Shown here piece after piece: positions 10,919 to 21,509 of a stretch of DNA of 64,000 nt. Under the pieces are notes generated by a model. That model had not been told where the DNA came from, ran no database searches, and worked only from the letters and a program-made list of their open reading frames with translations. The DNA lies in the NCBI GenBank assembly GCA_040954595.2, contig CM082580.2, forward strand, positions 3,348,001 to 3,412,000, written 5' to 3'. A program made the position numbers and the translations under genes. Source of the DNA: Balanoglossus misakiensis. Taxonomy: Eukaryota > Hemichordata. How positions within the stretch are numbered: position 1 is the first letter of the stretch; each line of letters starts with the position of its first letter.

Positions 10919-13674
10919 CTAAACAGTCACCCACCTTCCTGGTATAACCCAACTCTCGGCAAACTCTGTGGTATTGGAGGTCTTTGAACCATCTGACTTC
11001 AACAAGTCCCGTCCGCCCTCTACGCTCCCATCACCGAACATTCCGCACAGCCCGCCCTCTAAATCCTCGTTGCCAATGGAGACGTCGGCTTCGTGAGCCT
11101 TCCCCATCCATCTCAGAGTGACGTCATCTTTGTTGAGGTGCAACTCCACCATGTTGTCGTCTGCTCGAATGTAACCCAAGTCGTCACCAATGGACAGTGT
11201 GCGCGCGTCTACTGGATATCCATTGACCTGTGTGCAGTATTTTACCAAAAACAGACCATTTATGAAACTGAAAACACTGACCGTAGCTGCCAATTTTTGC
11301 ATTATTTTCATGATTTTATTTTCCAATTTAAATTGGCCCATCTAAATGAGCTTACTGATAGGTATACATGAACACCTTATCGATGCCCGATTGTGACTGC
11401 ATGTTGCAGTTTGAACACGCTATGTATTAAAACAGGTGCCGCACCGATTTAATCAGCCTCCGTACAAAACAGTACGCAGCTATTGTGGTATGCGTCGCCA
11501 AGAGATGACAAACTGATGCAAATGCAAGTAACATGGCTTAATGGTGAGGATTTTAGAGGATAGGGAATATATTTGAAGTATTTTATTGTGGAAAAATATG
11601 TAAAAAATGGCAGCTGTAGGAGTTTTCACCTATGTTTTTCTAATTATGTCATTGACACATGCATCTAACCCCCACATGTTTTACGGGACCGGTGAAGAGT
11701 TGATCTTGCCATACTATAAAGATATTTAAAATAACACTATTTTTTCTGCGATTTTGTTGTTCTCAAAATGATAACGTTTCTAACTCACAAGAATAGAATG
11801 ATCTTCAAGAAAAGAATAAGTGTAGCCTCCGTCAACTTTCGTTGTGACAGACACCATTCTGGTAGGTGGTTTGCTTGGATGGGATCGACCGCGGAAAGCA
11901 GCGGATATTTCGAAAGAGGGTGTTCTTCTCATACAATCCTTCACCAACGTGTAGCTGCAGAAACCCTGGAAACTGTACTTGGTGCCGCTGAAAGTGCGCA
12001 TGTGTGGATCCCCGTGACCTCCTGCTCTGATACCTGGAAGAGTAATATGTTTCATAAATCCTTTATCAAACATCCGATCTCAAGTTAAATTTGAATTATG
12101 TGGACAATCTTCATGACCATATTCGATTTGTGTCTGAATCAGCTACCAATTGAAAGTTACCAAAGTTACTGACTGACTGATAAGTTGGTTGGTAGGTCGG
12201 TCGGTCAGTTGCTTGCTTGCTTGATTGATTGATTGATTGATTGACTGACTGACTGACTGACAGACTGACTGGATGATCGGTTGGTTGGTCGACTGATTTA
12301 TTGATTGATTGTGTTTCATTATAAAAGACAACTTACCACATGCGTCTGACTTGCTTAAGGTAACATCCCCACCAACAACCAGAGAAGAAACGTTCCATGC
12401 AAATAGATCGCCGTCAAGTGAGCAGTTACCAAACACTTCATCGACTTCTTTGTTGCTCAACGCTTTGGACCATATGTTGAATTCCGTCAGGGCGCCGACG
12501 AAGGCTTGGTTGCTATCGTAACCGCCTCCGACCGTGCCCTGTCGCTGCCCCAGAACCCAAACGCCCCCGCCGAATATCGTCTGCTCGCTTCTCAGACCAG
12601 TCGCGCTGGTAACCAAGGCGCCATCTTTGTGGACCGTCCAGTTGCCGCCCGCCGAAGACCAAGATGCGCACAAGTGGTGCCACTTGCCGTCGTTTAAGTT
12701 CGCCCCGGGGTCGGTCTGACGTCGTTCACCCTTGATGACAACGTCAAGCTGTCGCGTGTCGAGCAGCGCGAACTCGTTTGTATCGCCCGGAACGGCGTAA
12801 GAGACTGGCGTAGAGCTTCGTCCGGTGTCGTTTGATTTCAGCCATAAACACACAGTCATGGCTGACAGTTCAGGAACACTGACGTTGACTTTTACATCGG
12901 TGTTCGCACTGTTCAAGTTCAGGGTGTCTGCTTCTGCTTGCGTACCTGGGGAGAGAGACAGGCAGACAGAGGGGAGGGAGACGGACAGATGGAGAAAGAC
13001 ATATATGGCCAGGGGAAGGTGGGGACAGCGACACACAGAAAAAAAGCCGGTGACACAGTCACATTTTGTGAAGTGGATGAACTGATCACAAAATAATCCC
13101 TATAACTAAATTGGTAATACGTGCACTGGCCAGGTATACTAGTATAACAACATACACTTTAATTAATACGCTCGTGTCAAATTAATATTAGGCCTACTTT
13201 TCAGAAGTCGTACATGCAACGCCAAAATGACATTTACACAAAACTTGGGGAAATGTGTTTTGATACTTACCTCTTTTCTGCAAGTGTACCTTTGTGGGAG
13301 TTTTCTGAGAAACAAAAGATAGGCCTACATGTAATTTTAATGGTACAGTTAGCCCCAGCATTTAGCATTTTGTTGACTTTCCACCCAAATACATGATTGC
13401 ACAGTATATCCCTATACTATCAACTATCAACGACATTCAATTGTGGTGGAAAAGGCAAGTGCGTTGTCGATCGCATTTTGTGATTTCTCATGTTGACATA
13501 GTGTGTTGTGAAGGCTTGATTTTAGCTGTACCGTCAACTTTCAGACGTTCCATCGAGCATTTTGACACTATTTTGTCACGTTTTTAGCCCTATACTTACA
13601 TGAGCGTCCCCTCTCAGCGCTGAGACCAACAGCACTAAAGCAAGAGCAACCAGACACACCTTCAGCTCCATCAT
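10919..13674 (-). CDS. Secreted pentraxin/LamG plus vWD-domain protein, copy A
   Basis: Five exons read on the minus strand: 13674-13600, 13304-13271, 12945-12337, 12033-11789 and 11227-10919. They join in phase (0, 1, 1, 0) into 424 codons including stop TAG, all introns GT-AG. Exon 1 encodes Met-Met and a hydrophobic signal peptide (residues 1 to about 22). Exon 2 is a 34-nt linker ending in Lys-Arg. Exon 3 is a pentraxin/LamG fold (about 37-239) with the signature HHLCASW at 125-131 and the conserved Cys pair 69/129. Exons 4-5 form a von Willebrand factor D domain, beginning GDPHMRTFSG (247-256) and ending near the LCGMFGDG motif (381-388). The protein should be secreted; pentraxins are pattern-recognition lectins, and vWD domains mediate multimer or protein contacts. 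The exact ligand is unknown. A donor-like AG|GTGGGT lies at 10935, so a longer C-terminus is possible, but the vWD domain is already complete. Confidence 0.85.
11370..11590 (-). repeat. Dispersed ~220-bp repeat family, copy in gene A intron
   Basis: The reverse complement matches 57180-57400 over its whole length, including TTCCCTATCCTCTAAAATCC, CATTTGCA..CAGTTTGT and ATCTCTTGG.GACGCATACCA. A shorter match is at 47056-47180, and the paralogous intron of copy B (about 24000-24200) also carries it. It is non-coding and has no recognised tRNA-like head. Confidence 0.6.
12188..12310. repeat. Tetranucleotide (GATT/GACT)n tract in intron 3 of gene A
   Basis: Runs of GATTGATT and GACTGACT interspersed with GGTTGGTC-type variants directly after the exon 3 donor. 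The equivalent, slightly shorter tract is at 24800-24905 in copy B. Confidence 0.8.
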
Positions 13675-13879
13675 ACAGGCCCACCTTTGTGTCTATGCAC
13701 CAAATCAACTTGTATCAAGGCCCTAAGCCTTATTAAATCTAATACCCTCTGAATGGGAGTAATTGTCCATAAAAATGCCAGTAAAACTTTAATGCAATTA
13801 CGTGGGTAACCGGCCTGGCCAAATGTTACTGGATATAAAACGATTCTTTGCAAGATCAATGACCATCATGTTTGAAATG

Positions 13880-14098
13880 TCTCCCCGGCTCTCCCTCGCC
13901 CTATGCCTTCCTCCCCACCCACCCTCTCTCCCCCTCTCTCTTGTTCTCTCCCCTCTCGCTCGCTCTCTTTCGCTCTATCTGTCTCCCTCCTCCCTGTTCT
14001 TTCTCTCTCCCCCCGTTCCCCCTCGCTACCCAGAAGTCCCTCGTCTCTTCTCCCTCCCTCCTCTTTCCTCCTCTCCCGTCCCTTCTCCGACTTCAGTT
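13880..14098. repeat. Polypyrimidine (C/T-rich) tract upstream of gene A
   Basis: More than 200 bp of almost pure C and T on the plus strand (purine on the coding strand of gene A), about 200 bp upstream of its start codon. It is kept in copy B at 26510-26710. Long open frames through it on both strands are composition artefacts. Confidence 0.8.
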
Positions 14099-16055
14099 GT
14101 TCTGCGTGCATTTCTCTGTAAATAATGTTTTTACGTCACATACTTATCATAGTAAGGAATCTATGTTTTTCGTGACGTTTGTGCCATGCATAAATATGAA
14201 CTCATTACTCAAAGTTGGGGTTTATAATTTCTCATGTTCTCTTCACACTGATTTGTACTTTCCTTTTGGTCAATTTACATCAGTAACATTTCTAATTTGA
14301 TGATGTTCGCATTAAATGCATGGCATGATAATTTTATGATATTCTGTTTTGTCTGGAATAGTTTTAATTTAAATACGCGAAAGACACATACATGTACTTG
14401 ATATTAATTATATTTTAAAATCCTCTGCAGTCAGTAGTTTTAATTACCCTATTATCATGAATATAGGATCAAAGATTTCATGCAAGCACCCCGAATTCCC
14501 TCCCACCAGAGGTGTTTGTGAAGATTACCTTTATTCACTGATAATATTGTCGACTGTGACTCCAAATTAACGTATATTACGTGCGAACTTGACGTCACGG
14601 GTATTTAGTTCTGTGCCATTTGGTTGCCCAATGGTCTTATAAGTTTTAAAAACATATTTCAAAGCTGTCGTAGGCTGTAATTCACTATCATGTTTCTCCG
14701 AATCGAATATACCACGTCATGTATTGATCACTGCCAAGTCGACAAACTCTTTCAGAAGATCAGCAACATACAAATTTCAAAAACGCAACATAATATTTTG
14801 ACAACTATATTATTTTCCCTTTTTTCAAATTATACTTAATTTCAACTATGCGGTGTAATATTTTTACTGTGCGGTTTTTCGAATTAGCAGAAAAATTTAC
14901 GATTTTCGATGCATATGATCGTAATACGATTGATTATATTTGCTCAACTGTTATTTTCGTAAGACTAGAATTAGTTCCTGTAAAATGTATTTACTTTGGG
15001 TATTTCTAAAACTAGTATTACCGGTACTCACTGACGTGCAATCATGTTTTGAACATAATTTAGTGACATTATTGAACGAAGCACTTCTCAACATTTGACA
15101 AGTTTACTCATTTTTTTTTATTTATTTGGGATGCATAAAATTCAGTAGGTTAATTTCATTTCATTACTACCGTTGTGTATGAATTGAAAAATAATAATAA
15201 AAAGAATGTAAAACTGAGAGAATGTGGTACTTAGTGGCAGCTGTGCCTTGATTTGCCAGTTTGTTGAAAGGAGTGCTGACGGATATATGACCGATTAAAT
15301 TTTGTGTATTTGTTTTTGTATTATGAACACACCATATATGGAAAGTCCACCCACGGAATATGTTTTCACTGAAAAAACAAACAAATAAACACATTCGCTC
15401 GAAAGATAATCAAGTATGGCGTGACGTGGTCTTTCTGATATCTATTCGGGTCAAATTCAATATGGCGGTACCTGTGCTCTTCTCGTTTCTATGACAACGA
15501 CTTAGCTTCATAAATTTAATGACTGTGTTCTTTTGTTTTTATGGCCCACTTGAGTAGATTAACTCCAAACTGAAGGGATTACACATTATTGCAGATTATT
15601 CCTTTTTACACTAAAAGTTAAAGTAAGTAGTTTGATTTCTCGGGATTTTAAAATTTAGCTATAGGTAGAACCGCCTACGAGGTCCGAAGCGTTTTATAGA
15701 AAGGTGTGTTGTATTCCATTCTCAATCGCTGATTCTATAGTTAGTGGGTTCTCCTCGTATACACACACATTCGACTGGTTTATACAATGTTTAATTTATA
15801 ATTGTTTAACACTGGTCTCAAATGTTTGTCAACTCAGCTAATCCTGAAAATAAATTATTAGTAATAGTATCCACCAGGTGGTAAGGCTTTAATGTACCAC
15901 GGTCCTTCGAACCGTACAGAGCTTTGGCGTGGTTTGGTGTATGTATGAGTGTGGATGGGTGTGCTTTGACAAAACGATAAAATATTTGATGAGTAATCGA
16001 CGACCACAAAAATTTAGGCAAAAAAAAATGGCAAAACAAGCGACCATCGACAGCT
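14099..16055. other. Upstream region between gene A and tRNA-Leu
   Basis: AT-rich, collinear with 26711-28205 in copy B except for roughly 490 bp (about 14135-14620) found only here. I see no gene. Confidence 0.45.
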
Positions 16056-16184
16056 GTCAGGATGGCCGAGCGGTCTAAGGCGCCAGACTCAAGGTTCACA
16101 CCTTCCCATTGTATCGATGGGTCACGACGAAAAGAGCGTTCTGGTCTCCGAATGGAGGCGTGGGTTCGAATCCCACTTCTGACA
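16056..16184 (+). tRNA. tRNA-Leu (CAA) with intron, copy A
   Basis: The acceptor stem GTCAGGA pairs with TTCTGAC (16177-16183), followed by discriminator A. The D-arm GGCCGAGCGGTCTAAGGC, anticodon arm ..GACTCAAG, a variable arm and T-arm GTGGGTTCGAATCCCAC are all present. The CAA anticodon is followed after one base by an intron of about 45 nt before TTCTGGTCTCC, the place where eukaryotic tRNA-Leu(CAA) genes normally have their intron. Internal A and B boxes look intact. Confidence 0.95.
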
Positions 16185-16303
16185 TCTATTTTTTGCGTTG
16201 TTCAACAACACTATAGAGATTTCAAATGTGACAAGATCGGATGATTGTTACCCGTCCAACATCGCTTCTTTTTACAGTTGGATTACAAATATGGTTGTAT
16301 TAA

Positions 16304-16487
16304 AGGTATACGGTCACTTCCAATTTACATACGCCCATATATGGCTGAAATGGCGTATTGGAGTGTTCTAAAGAACGAATGTTGGCGCTCTTTTTTCGCG
16401 TGTGCCCTCCACTGAAAATCTGTGATAGGCTAGATCTCAGTTTGCCATGGTAACCGAGGCTATATTTGCATAGGTGACCGTATACCT
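16304..16487. mobile_element. 184-bp MITE with TTAA target duplication (piggyBac-like)
   Basis: The inverted ends are AGGTATACGGTCAC and GTGACCGTATACCT, flanked on both sides by TTAA (16300-16303 and 16488-16491). In the paralogous duplication at 28449-28452 there is a single TTAA followed by the same AGACGCACTGG flank: a clean empty site. TTAA duplication is the hallmark of piggyBac-type transposition. The element has no coding capacity. Confidence 0.9.
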
Positions 16488-16568
16488 TTAAAGACGCACT
16501 GGCTGTAATTGCTGTTCTTTTTTCAACAGAGACCATTGTATATTAAAACAGGGTGGTTGGTCTCAGTA

Positions 16569-16600
16569 CTATGGAGTGTAATTCATGCCAAAATTAGCAC
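16569..16600 (+). repeat. 32-bp inverted repeat, left partner
   Basis: CTATGGAGTGTAATTCATGC and the following 12 bases are the exact reverse complement of 21036-21067. The pair sits just inside the two ends of the spacer between the duplicated segments. Confidence 0.85.
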
Positions 16601-18170
16601 TGTTGGTCTATGGATAATAAGCCCACTGGGAATATGGAACACAGAATCATTGCAATAGAAAAAAAAGTAATTGAAAATAAACTACGTCAGTGCAGGAATA
16701 TGCTCGAATGTTTTCAGCAGAATGTTTTGTCGTCAAGCAGGTTTTCTTCATTTTTACTATGAATCTGTGCCTGTCACAAAAGAATCGGTAGCCGATGATG
16801 TTCCTCTTGTTAATTTTTTGGTTGTTGTTTTATTTAAAAAAAAAAAGCAGTGCTTGGTGGGTTATTCCGTGACGGAAATGTCTAGTCGAACCACTCAAAA
16901 CCACTGCGCGGAAGTTCGGTTGGGATAGGCGCCAGCCTTCCGTGTGTCACAGGCGAAGTAGGCGCCTGTCACGATAAAAATTAAACAAACAAAGAAAATA
17001 CTAGTACATGTGTACATTATTCCTCTGAATAAATATTGGCAGAGCAAAGTCGTATACGATGGATTTAAAGATAAATGTACGTTTTGTGATCACGTTTATG
17101 GATTGTTTTGTTTCGTGGCCAGGTGCACCTATGTTGATTGCTTTATTTAACATATAAGCGTGACCAGGTGTTAATTAGTTTTGCTCGTATAAAAGCCACC
17201 CAGTGCCACGTTGTCGCGTGGCTCATTTGATTCTGGCCTGGTAGCTGTGCCGTCGCCTTGGAGGAGTTTTAGGAGTCCACAGTACGGAGTTTGCCTCTCG
17301 GCTGTGGTAGCTGAGGATTGACACTGCCGAAGGGACTTGTGAAGTCGTGGTGGATGTTTTCGAGGACGCCGCGTGGAATTTTGGAGCCGTCCTGAGGGTG
17401 CGAGTTTCCGTGTCACGGTGGAACACTTCAACTGCATTTGAGGTAATACGTGGCTGTCGTTTGTACACTGGCATAAAACGAACAGAAAGGCCAGAATATC
17501 GTTGTGCGTCGAGACACAGAACTGTTAATTAGACTTTCAGCTTGTTTGAAATTTTGTTTGGTCACCTGGTCACGCTCGAATTTTGTTTGTAGTTTAGTGT
17601 ATTGTGAACATTACTCGTATCTGCAATTAAATTACTATACTGTAAATAGACTGGTATGTTGTACGTGTGCTGTCTTTGACCATTTCTTTTGTTGCGCCTG
17701 TTGGCCGGTTCGGCTGTAAAACAAGCCACCCGGTCAGGTAAATTGGCCTCTTTATTATCCGCTTATATTTGGCTCGGACGGCCTGCGGGTCGTAACAGTT
17801 TACACCGACAAAATGTAAGTAACGTTTGAGAAACTGGTGTTTGGAACCAGTTAGGCGCCTTCAAGCACTCCGAAAAAAATCTGCATAAGTAGTTTCATAA
17901 ATTTGCATATGAATGCATTATTGGTTAGGCAAAAAATACAGCACCTTTGTGAAGTATTAATAGGAAAATGAGTAACTAAATCATCTTTCATGGAACAAAC
18001 CTTTTTTTCCTCATTTTAATTCTTCCCATACCGTTCGTATTCTGCTGTTCAGTACTCTAGCATTCATGATATATCACACTGGAAGGTACGGTGGAGACTG
18101 TATCGCCTAAAACCATAGATAGAGTTTTGTTTCGCTGGATATGGTCGGATCCCCTGAACCAACAGTCGGT
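16601..18170. other. Spacer, left part, including a possible solo LTR (~16966-17797)
   Basis: TGTCACGATAAAA near 16966 and GTCGTAACA near 17797 could be the TG..CA ends of an LTR of about 830 bp. It has a TATAAAA box near 17189 and C/G-richer transcribed-looking sequence after it. No flanking target duplication was found and no internal retroelement genes are present, so this is only a candidate. Confidence 0.25.
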
Positions 18171-18358
18171 ATCGCTTCTCGGCCTTTTGGCTAAGATCAT
18201 GTGTAGTATCTGTTCTTATCAGCTTAATATCTGATACGCTGCTCACCGAGCAGCTCGATATTAAACTGATTTTTGGAAACGGGCCATGGAATAGGGGCTT
18301 GCTCCGTCCTGGCCACGGATCGACCCGGTATTGCAGTACCTCCGGGAACGGTCCACCA
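18171..18358 (+). ncRNA. U2 spliceosomal snRNA
   Basis: The 188-nt sequence begins ATCGCTTCTCGGCCTTTTGG and carries the branch-point recognition GTAGTA (nt 33-38). It also has the stem IIa region, the Sm site ATTTTTGG, stem III, and stem IV with GGTATTGCAGTACC, and ends GGAACGGTCCACCA. This matches the length and order of metazoan U2. Just before GTAGTA, nt 30 is T where the canonical sequence has A. Sequence after the end (ACAAATCTAAAATCAGA) resembles a snRNA 3' box. U2 base-pairs with the intron branch point and with U6 in the spliceosome. It lies in the unique spacer, so only one copy is visible here. Confidence 0.93.
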
Positions 18359-20284
18359 CTTTTTACAAATCTAAAATCAGAAGAACATTGGGACATGTGG
18401 ACACACTTCCTATTCGGGTCTTGTATACCATTATGTGTTTACATTTTATAAAATCAGTTTCACTGGAACACGTATGCAAGAGACGACGCCAACTTGCAAG
18501 ATGCAATATTCTTTCCAGTCGATTGTTTTTGTTGACGGTATTTACCGCTCTTATTTTTTTCAAGTACCACATGGCGGGAAGTTGAGAGTATCGCAAATGT
18601 CAGCTGTAATGAACTACAAATACCATTATTATAATTTTTCACGTCCCCAAAATTGTCTGAAGTTGTGAGAACAAGTTTCATGCCAAGTGGACCACAAAAA
18701 AAATCGATTTGCTGGAGACAGAATGAAACCAAATGACATATCATCATACTTGTTGTAAATACGAAGGTGCTTTGAAAGAACTCGTCTTTCCCACCAAATT
18801 TTAATATCGTCATATTTTGTCTGAACACCATCCAATCAGAGGCTATATTTAAAAGCCGATTTTCCCGCCAAATTTGTTTACCTTGTTGATATTCATATTA
18901 CCCAGTCAACTTGAGTCTTCTAACTGCAGCAAGCCATTTATAAATGAGTCTCTCTCTCTTTTACGGTCTTTTGTTACTAGTAGAACTGTGACTAAATTCA
19001 GAGAGAGCTTGAATCGGTTGTCAACAATAGCTGGGTAACAATAGACAAAAATGTTTTTCCCCGACACTATTATTCTTCATAAAAAGTGTAAATGAGTGCA
19101 TTTTGGGTATGTAAATGTGCGTTATTTAGAGAGGACAAAGGGGACTCGGTTCACACTAAAGCAAAGCTTTGAAAAAATGCATGAATCTTGTCGGTTCCAC
19201 TGTAAAATACTCGGCTTGTGATATGAAGCCCTGTGCTTGCATAAGTCTCCCAGCTTTGACATATTAGCACATCAGTCTTTTTGTTGCTGTTCTCCAACCC
19301 ATGCATCCCAGTGGCTCCACGTAGCGCCCAGTAAATAACATCGTCAATGACTATCCTGTTTGGTTTATTTGTCGGGGAGATACGACACAACTTCCCTTGG
19401 GGTACTAGAGCCGTTCTAATAAATCATGAGGTGTTGGGGCGGGGGAGGGATTTGGAGTAAAGGTGGGTTGCATCAGAAGACAGGGATATGACCAGCTGGA
19501 TATGACTATGTTAATATTAGAGCTTTTTTTCACGGAATGAGATTAAACAAGCCCACCATTCCGAGGGCGGACAATAACCATTATTTGATCATAATGACCC
19601 GGTCCGCATGTGGGTTTATTGGCATCAGGTAATCTTTGTGAACTGGCCGCGTGGATGGCGGAGAGAGAAGGTAGTAAGTCCCAGGTAGTAATTCACCAAC
19701 AATAGAATGAAACAGGGTCGCAAAGTGTCGAAAAAAGTTGAGATGAAAGGACAAAAACAACGCGACAAAACTCCGGTGCCTTTGAGTCATGTCGTCTGAT
19801 CGACGGAATTTTCTTTGAAGTCTGATGACATCGTGTGCAGTGTTATCTCATGCATGGAAATTTTTTTTTGGAAAACCTGAAAAACAAGTTAATTAAATTT
19901 TATCGAATGACATGCCATGCACATCGAAGAATGCAGCCTCCGGTACTGCTGTGCCTCACTACTAAGCAGCCAAGTGTTGGACTGAAGAAAATCCAGGGTC
20001 GCAACAACCTGTGGAATTTTGATCGACTCGGAGCTTCCGCACATCCGTCATCTATCACTGGTTTCGGTTTGTTTATTTTGAAAAGAGCTACGACAAAACA
20101 CGGTCTGCAAGGAGCTGACGCAAGACTGCGAACACCTGTCCGCACTGAAAAAACAACCCACCAGAACTGAAGATAATTCTCGTTTCTGGGTACGACTCGA
20201 CATCACTGAATGCACCTGGTAGTTGTAAAAACAAATGACTTGGATTGCGTGTCTGATGAGGGCGCTTCACACTCCGCGGTTCCA
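18359..20284. other. Spacer, middle part; no firm gene
   Basis: An 80-codon open frame on the minus strand (19390-19151) has non-repetitive composition and a CTCTAG that could serve as an acceptor just upstream. It could be an exon remnant, but I do not recognise it. The rest is AT-rich and featureless. Confidence 0.3.
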
Positions 20285-20760
20285 TGGCCAGCCTAGTCTC
20301 GGTTACCCAGACGCCTTTGCTTCTTCCGATGCTCTCCAGAAAAGGGTCTGGGGAAATGCTATTGAAAGCTTTGTAAAACAAAATGGCCGATGTCAGGATT
20401 TTGATCATCGCCTGATTGGCTGAGCTGTCTGTATGACCCGGGTCACTGCAATAGTTTTGACAATCGTCTACCAAATATATTTCATATAATTTCTCCAACA
20501 ATGCTAACAGAGGACGCCTTTTGCCTTTCGCATCAACCAACAAGTACCGGTCTCTTGATATGAAGATACGACAAATAATCACACATTGTCGAGAGTCAGT
20601 GACCCGGGTCATACTGACAGCTCAGCCAATCAGGCGATGATCAAAATCCTGACATCGGCCATTTTGTTTTACAAAGCTTTCAATAGCATTTCCCCAGACC
20701 CTTTTCTGGAGAGCATCGGAAGAAGCAAAGGCGTCTGGGTAACCGAGACTATGGCCAGCC
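20285..20760. mobile_element. Fold-back element with ~164-bp inverted arms
   Basis: Arms 20285-20448 and 20597-20760 are near-perfect reverse complements (ends TGGCCAGCCTAGTCTCGG; inner ends ATGACCCGGGTCACTG) around a 148-bp centre. Its end motif AGTCT.GGTTACCCAGAC recurs in the small hairpin at 61771-61859. No protein is encoded; the open frames through it are the arms read both ways. Confidence 0.8.
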
Positions 20761-20957
20761 GTGACGCGAGTATTTCTCTGGTTCAGACTTCACCTGCTTC
20801 CGTCATAAAACGGTTGAAATAAATAAAGCAAAATAATTCATTTGAGAGAGGAAACATATTTTATTAACGTGAGAAATGAATCTCATTGTATAGACGATAG
20901 TCCGGCTCGTGATGTTGAAAGGCAATGAACCAGAAACTCCCACAGCCTGAACGTACT

Positions 20958-21035
20958 CTCATCGAAAAGCGGGTGCTCTCATCGAAAAGAGGGTGCTCTC
21001 ATCGAAAAGCTTTAGTGCTCTGATCGAAAAGCTTG
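20958..21035. repeat. Short tandem repeat (GTGCTCTCATCGAAAAG)n
   Basis: Four to five degenerate copies of a GTGCTCT(C/G)ATCGAAAAG unit stand immediately before the 32-bp inverted repeat at 21036. Confidence 0.7.
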
Positions 21036-21067
21036 GTGCTAATTTTGGCATGAATTACACTCCATAG
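21036..21067 (-). repeat. 32-bp inverted repeat, right partner
   Basis: Exact reverse complement of 16569-16600. Together they bracket about 4.4 kb of spacer including the U2 gene. Confidence 0.85.
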
Positions 21068-21509
21068 GTCTACCCCCTCCGTGTTAATTACGTTTGACCA
21101 ACAGTTTGTGTTATTGGGGACATTTTTGCAAATTTTGTCAAAAATAGTTTTCTCCGAAAGCGCTTGTCAGATTGCTTTGAACTTTGGCAGGCATGTTCCT
21201 TGTGGTGATTGAAGTAAGATATTGTACAATTATGGTGATATTTGCATATTTGTGTTTTTTGCCACTTTTGAACAAATATTGTGATTGCTAGCCGCTATTT
21301 GGGATTAATATTTTTTTCAATTGTATAAAATGCAACTTCAAAGCCCATCCCATATATGAATGGTCCATCCCTTAACTCACCGTCAACACACACAAACAAA
21401 AGTATATTTATCATAAACCATTCATTCGGCACGTCCTTGATGCAAGAAAAACAAGCGAGATCACGCCATGTTGGACAAAAAGTGCTGGATTGCGTCAGTG
21501 GAGGGAGGG

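Larger units (their letters stand above)
9434..16547. repeat. Segmental duplication, copy A (~7.1 kb)
   Basis: From CAATGCACCG..TTTATAAACC near 9434 to CAGAGACCATTGTATATTA near 16547 the sequence is nearly collinear with 21609-28529. The duplicated content is a whole pentraxin-vWD gene, a polypyrimidine tract and a tRNA-Leu gene. Differences between copies are substitutions plus several clean indels (MITE at 16304 present only here; about 490 bp near 14135-14620 present only here; MITE at 21850 only in copy B). The two exon sets are both intact, so the event looks fairly recent. Confidence 0.9.

Noticed and set aside
13866-14300. Long open frames on both strands in the C/T-rich tract
   Set aside because: Composition artefact of a polypyrimidine repeat, which has few stop codons in any frame.
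19151-19390. 80-codon open frame in the spacer (minus strand)
   Set aside because: Not recognised as any family; no start exon or donor could be tied to it. Left as a remark rather than a gene.
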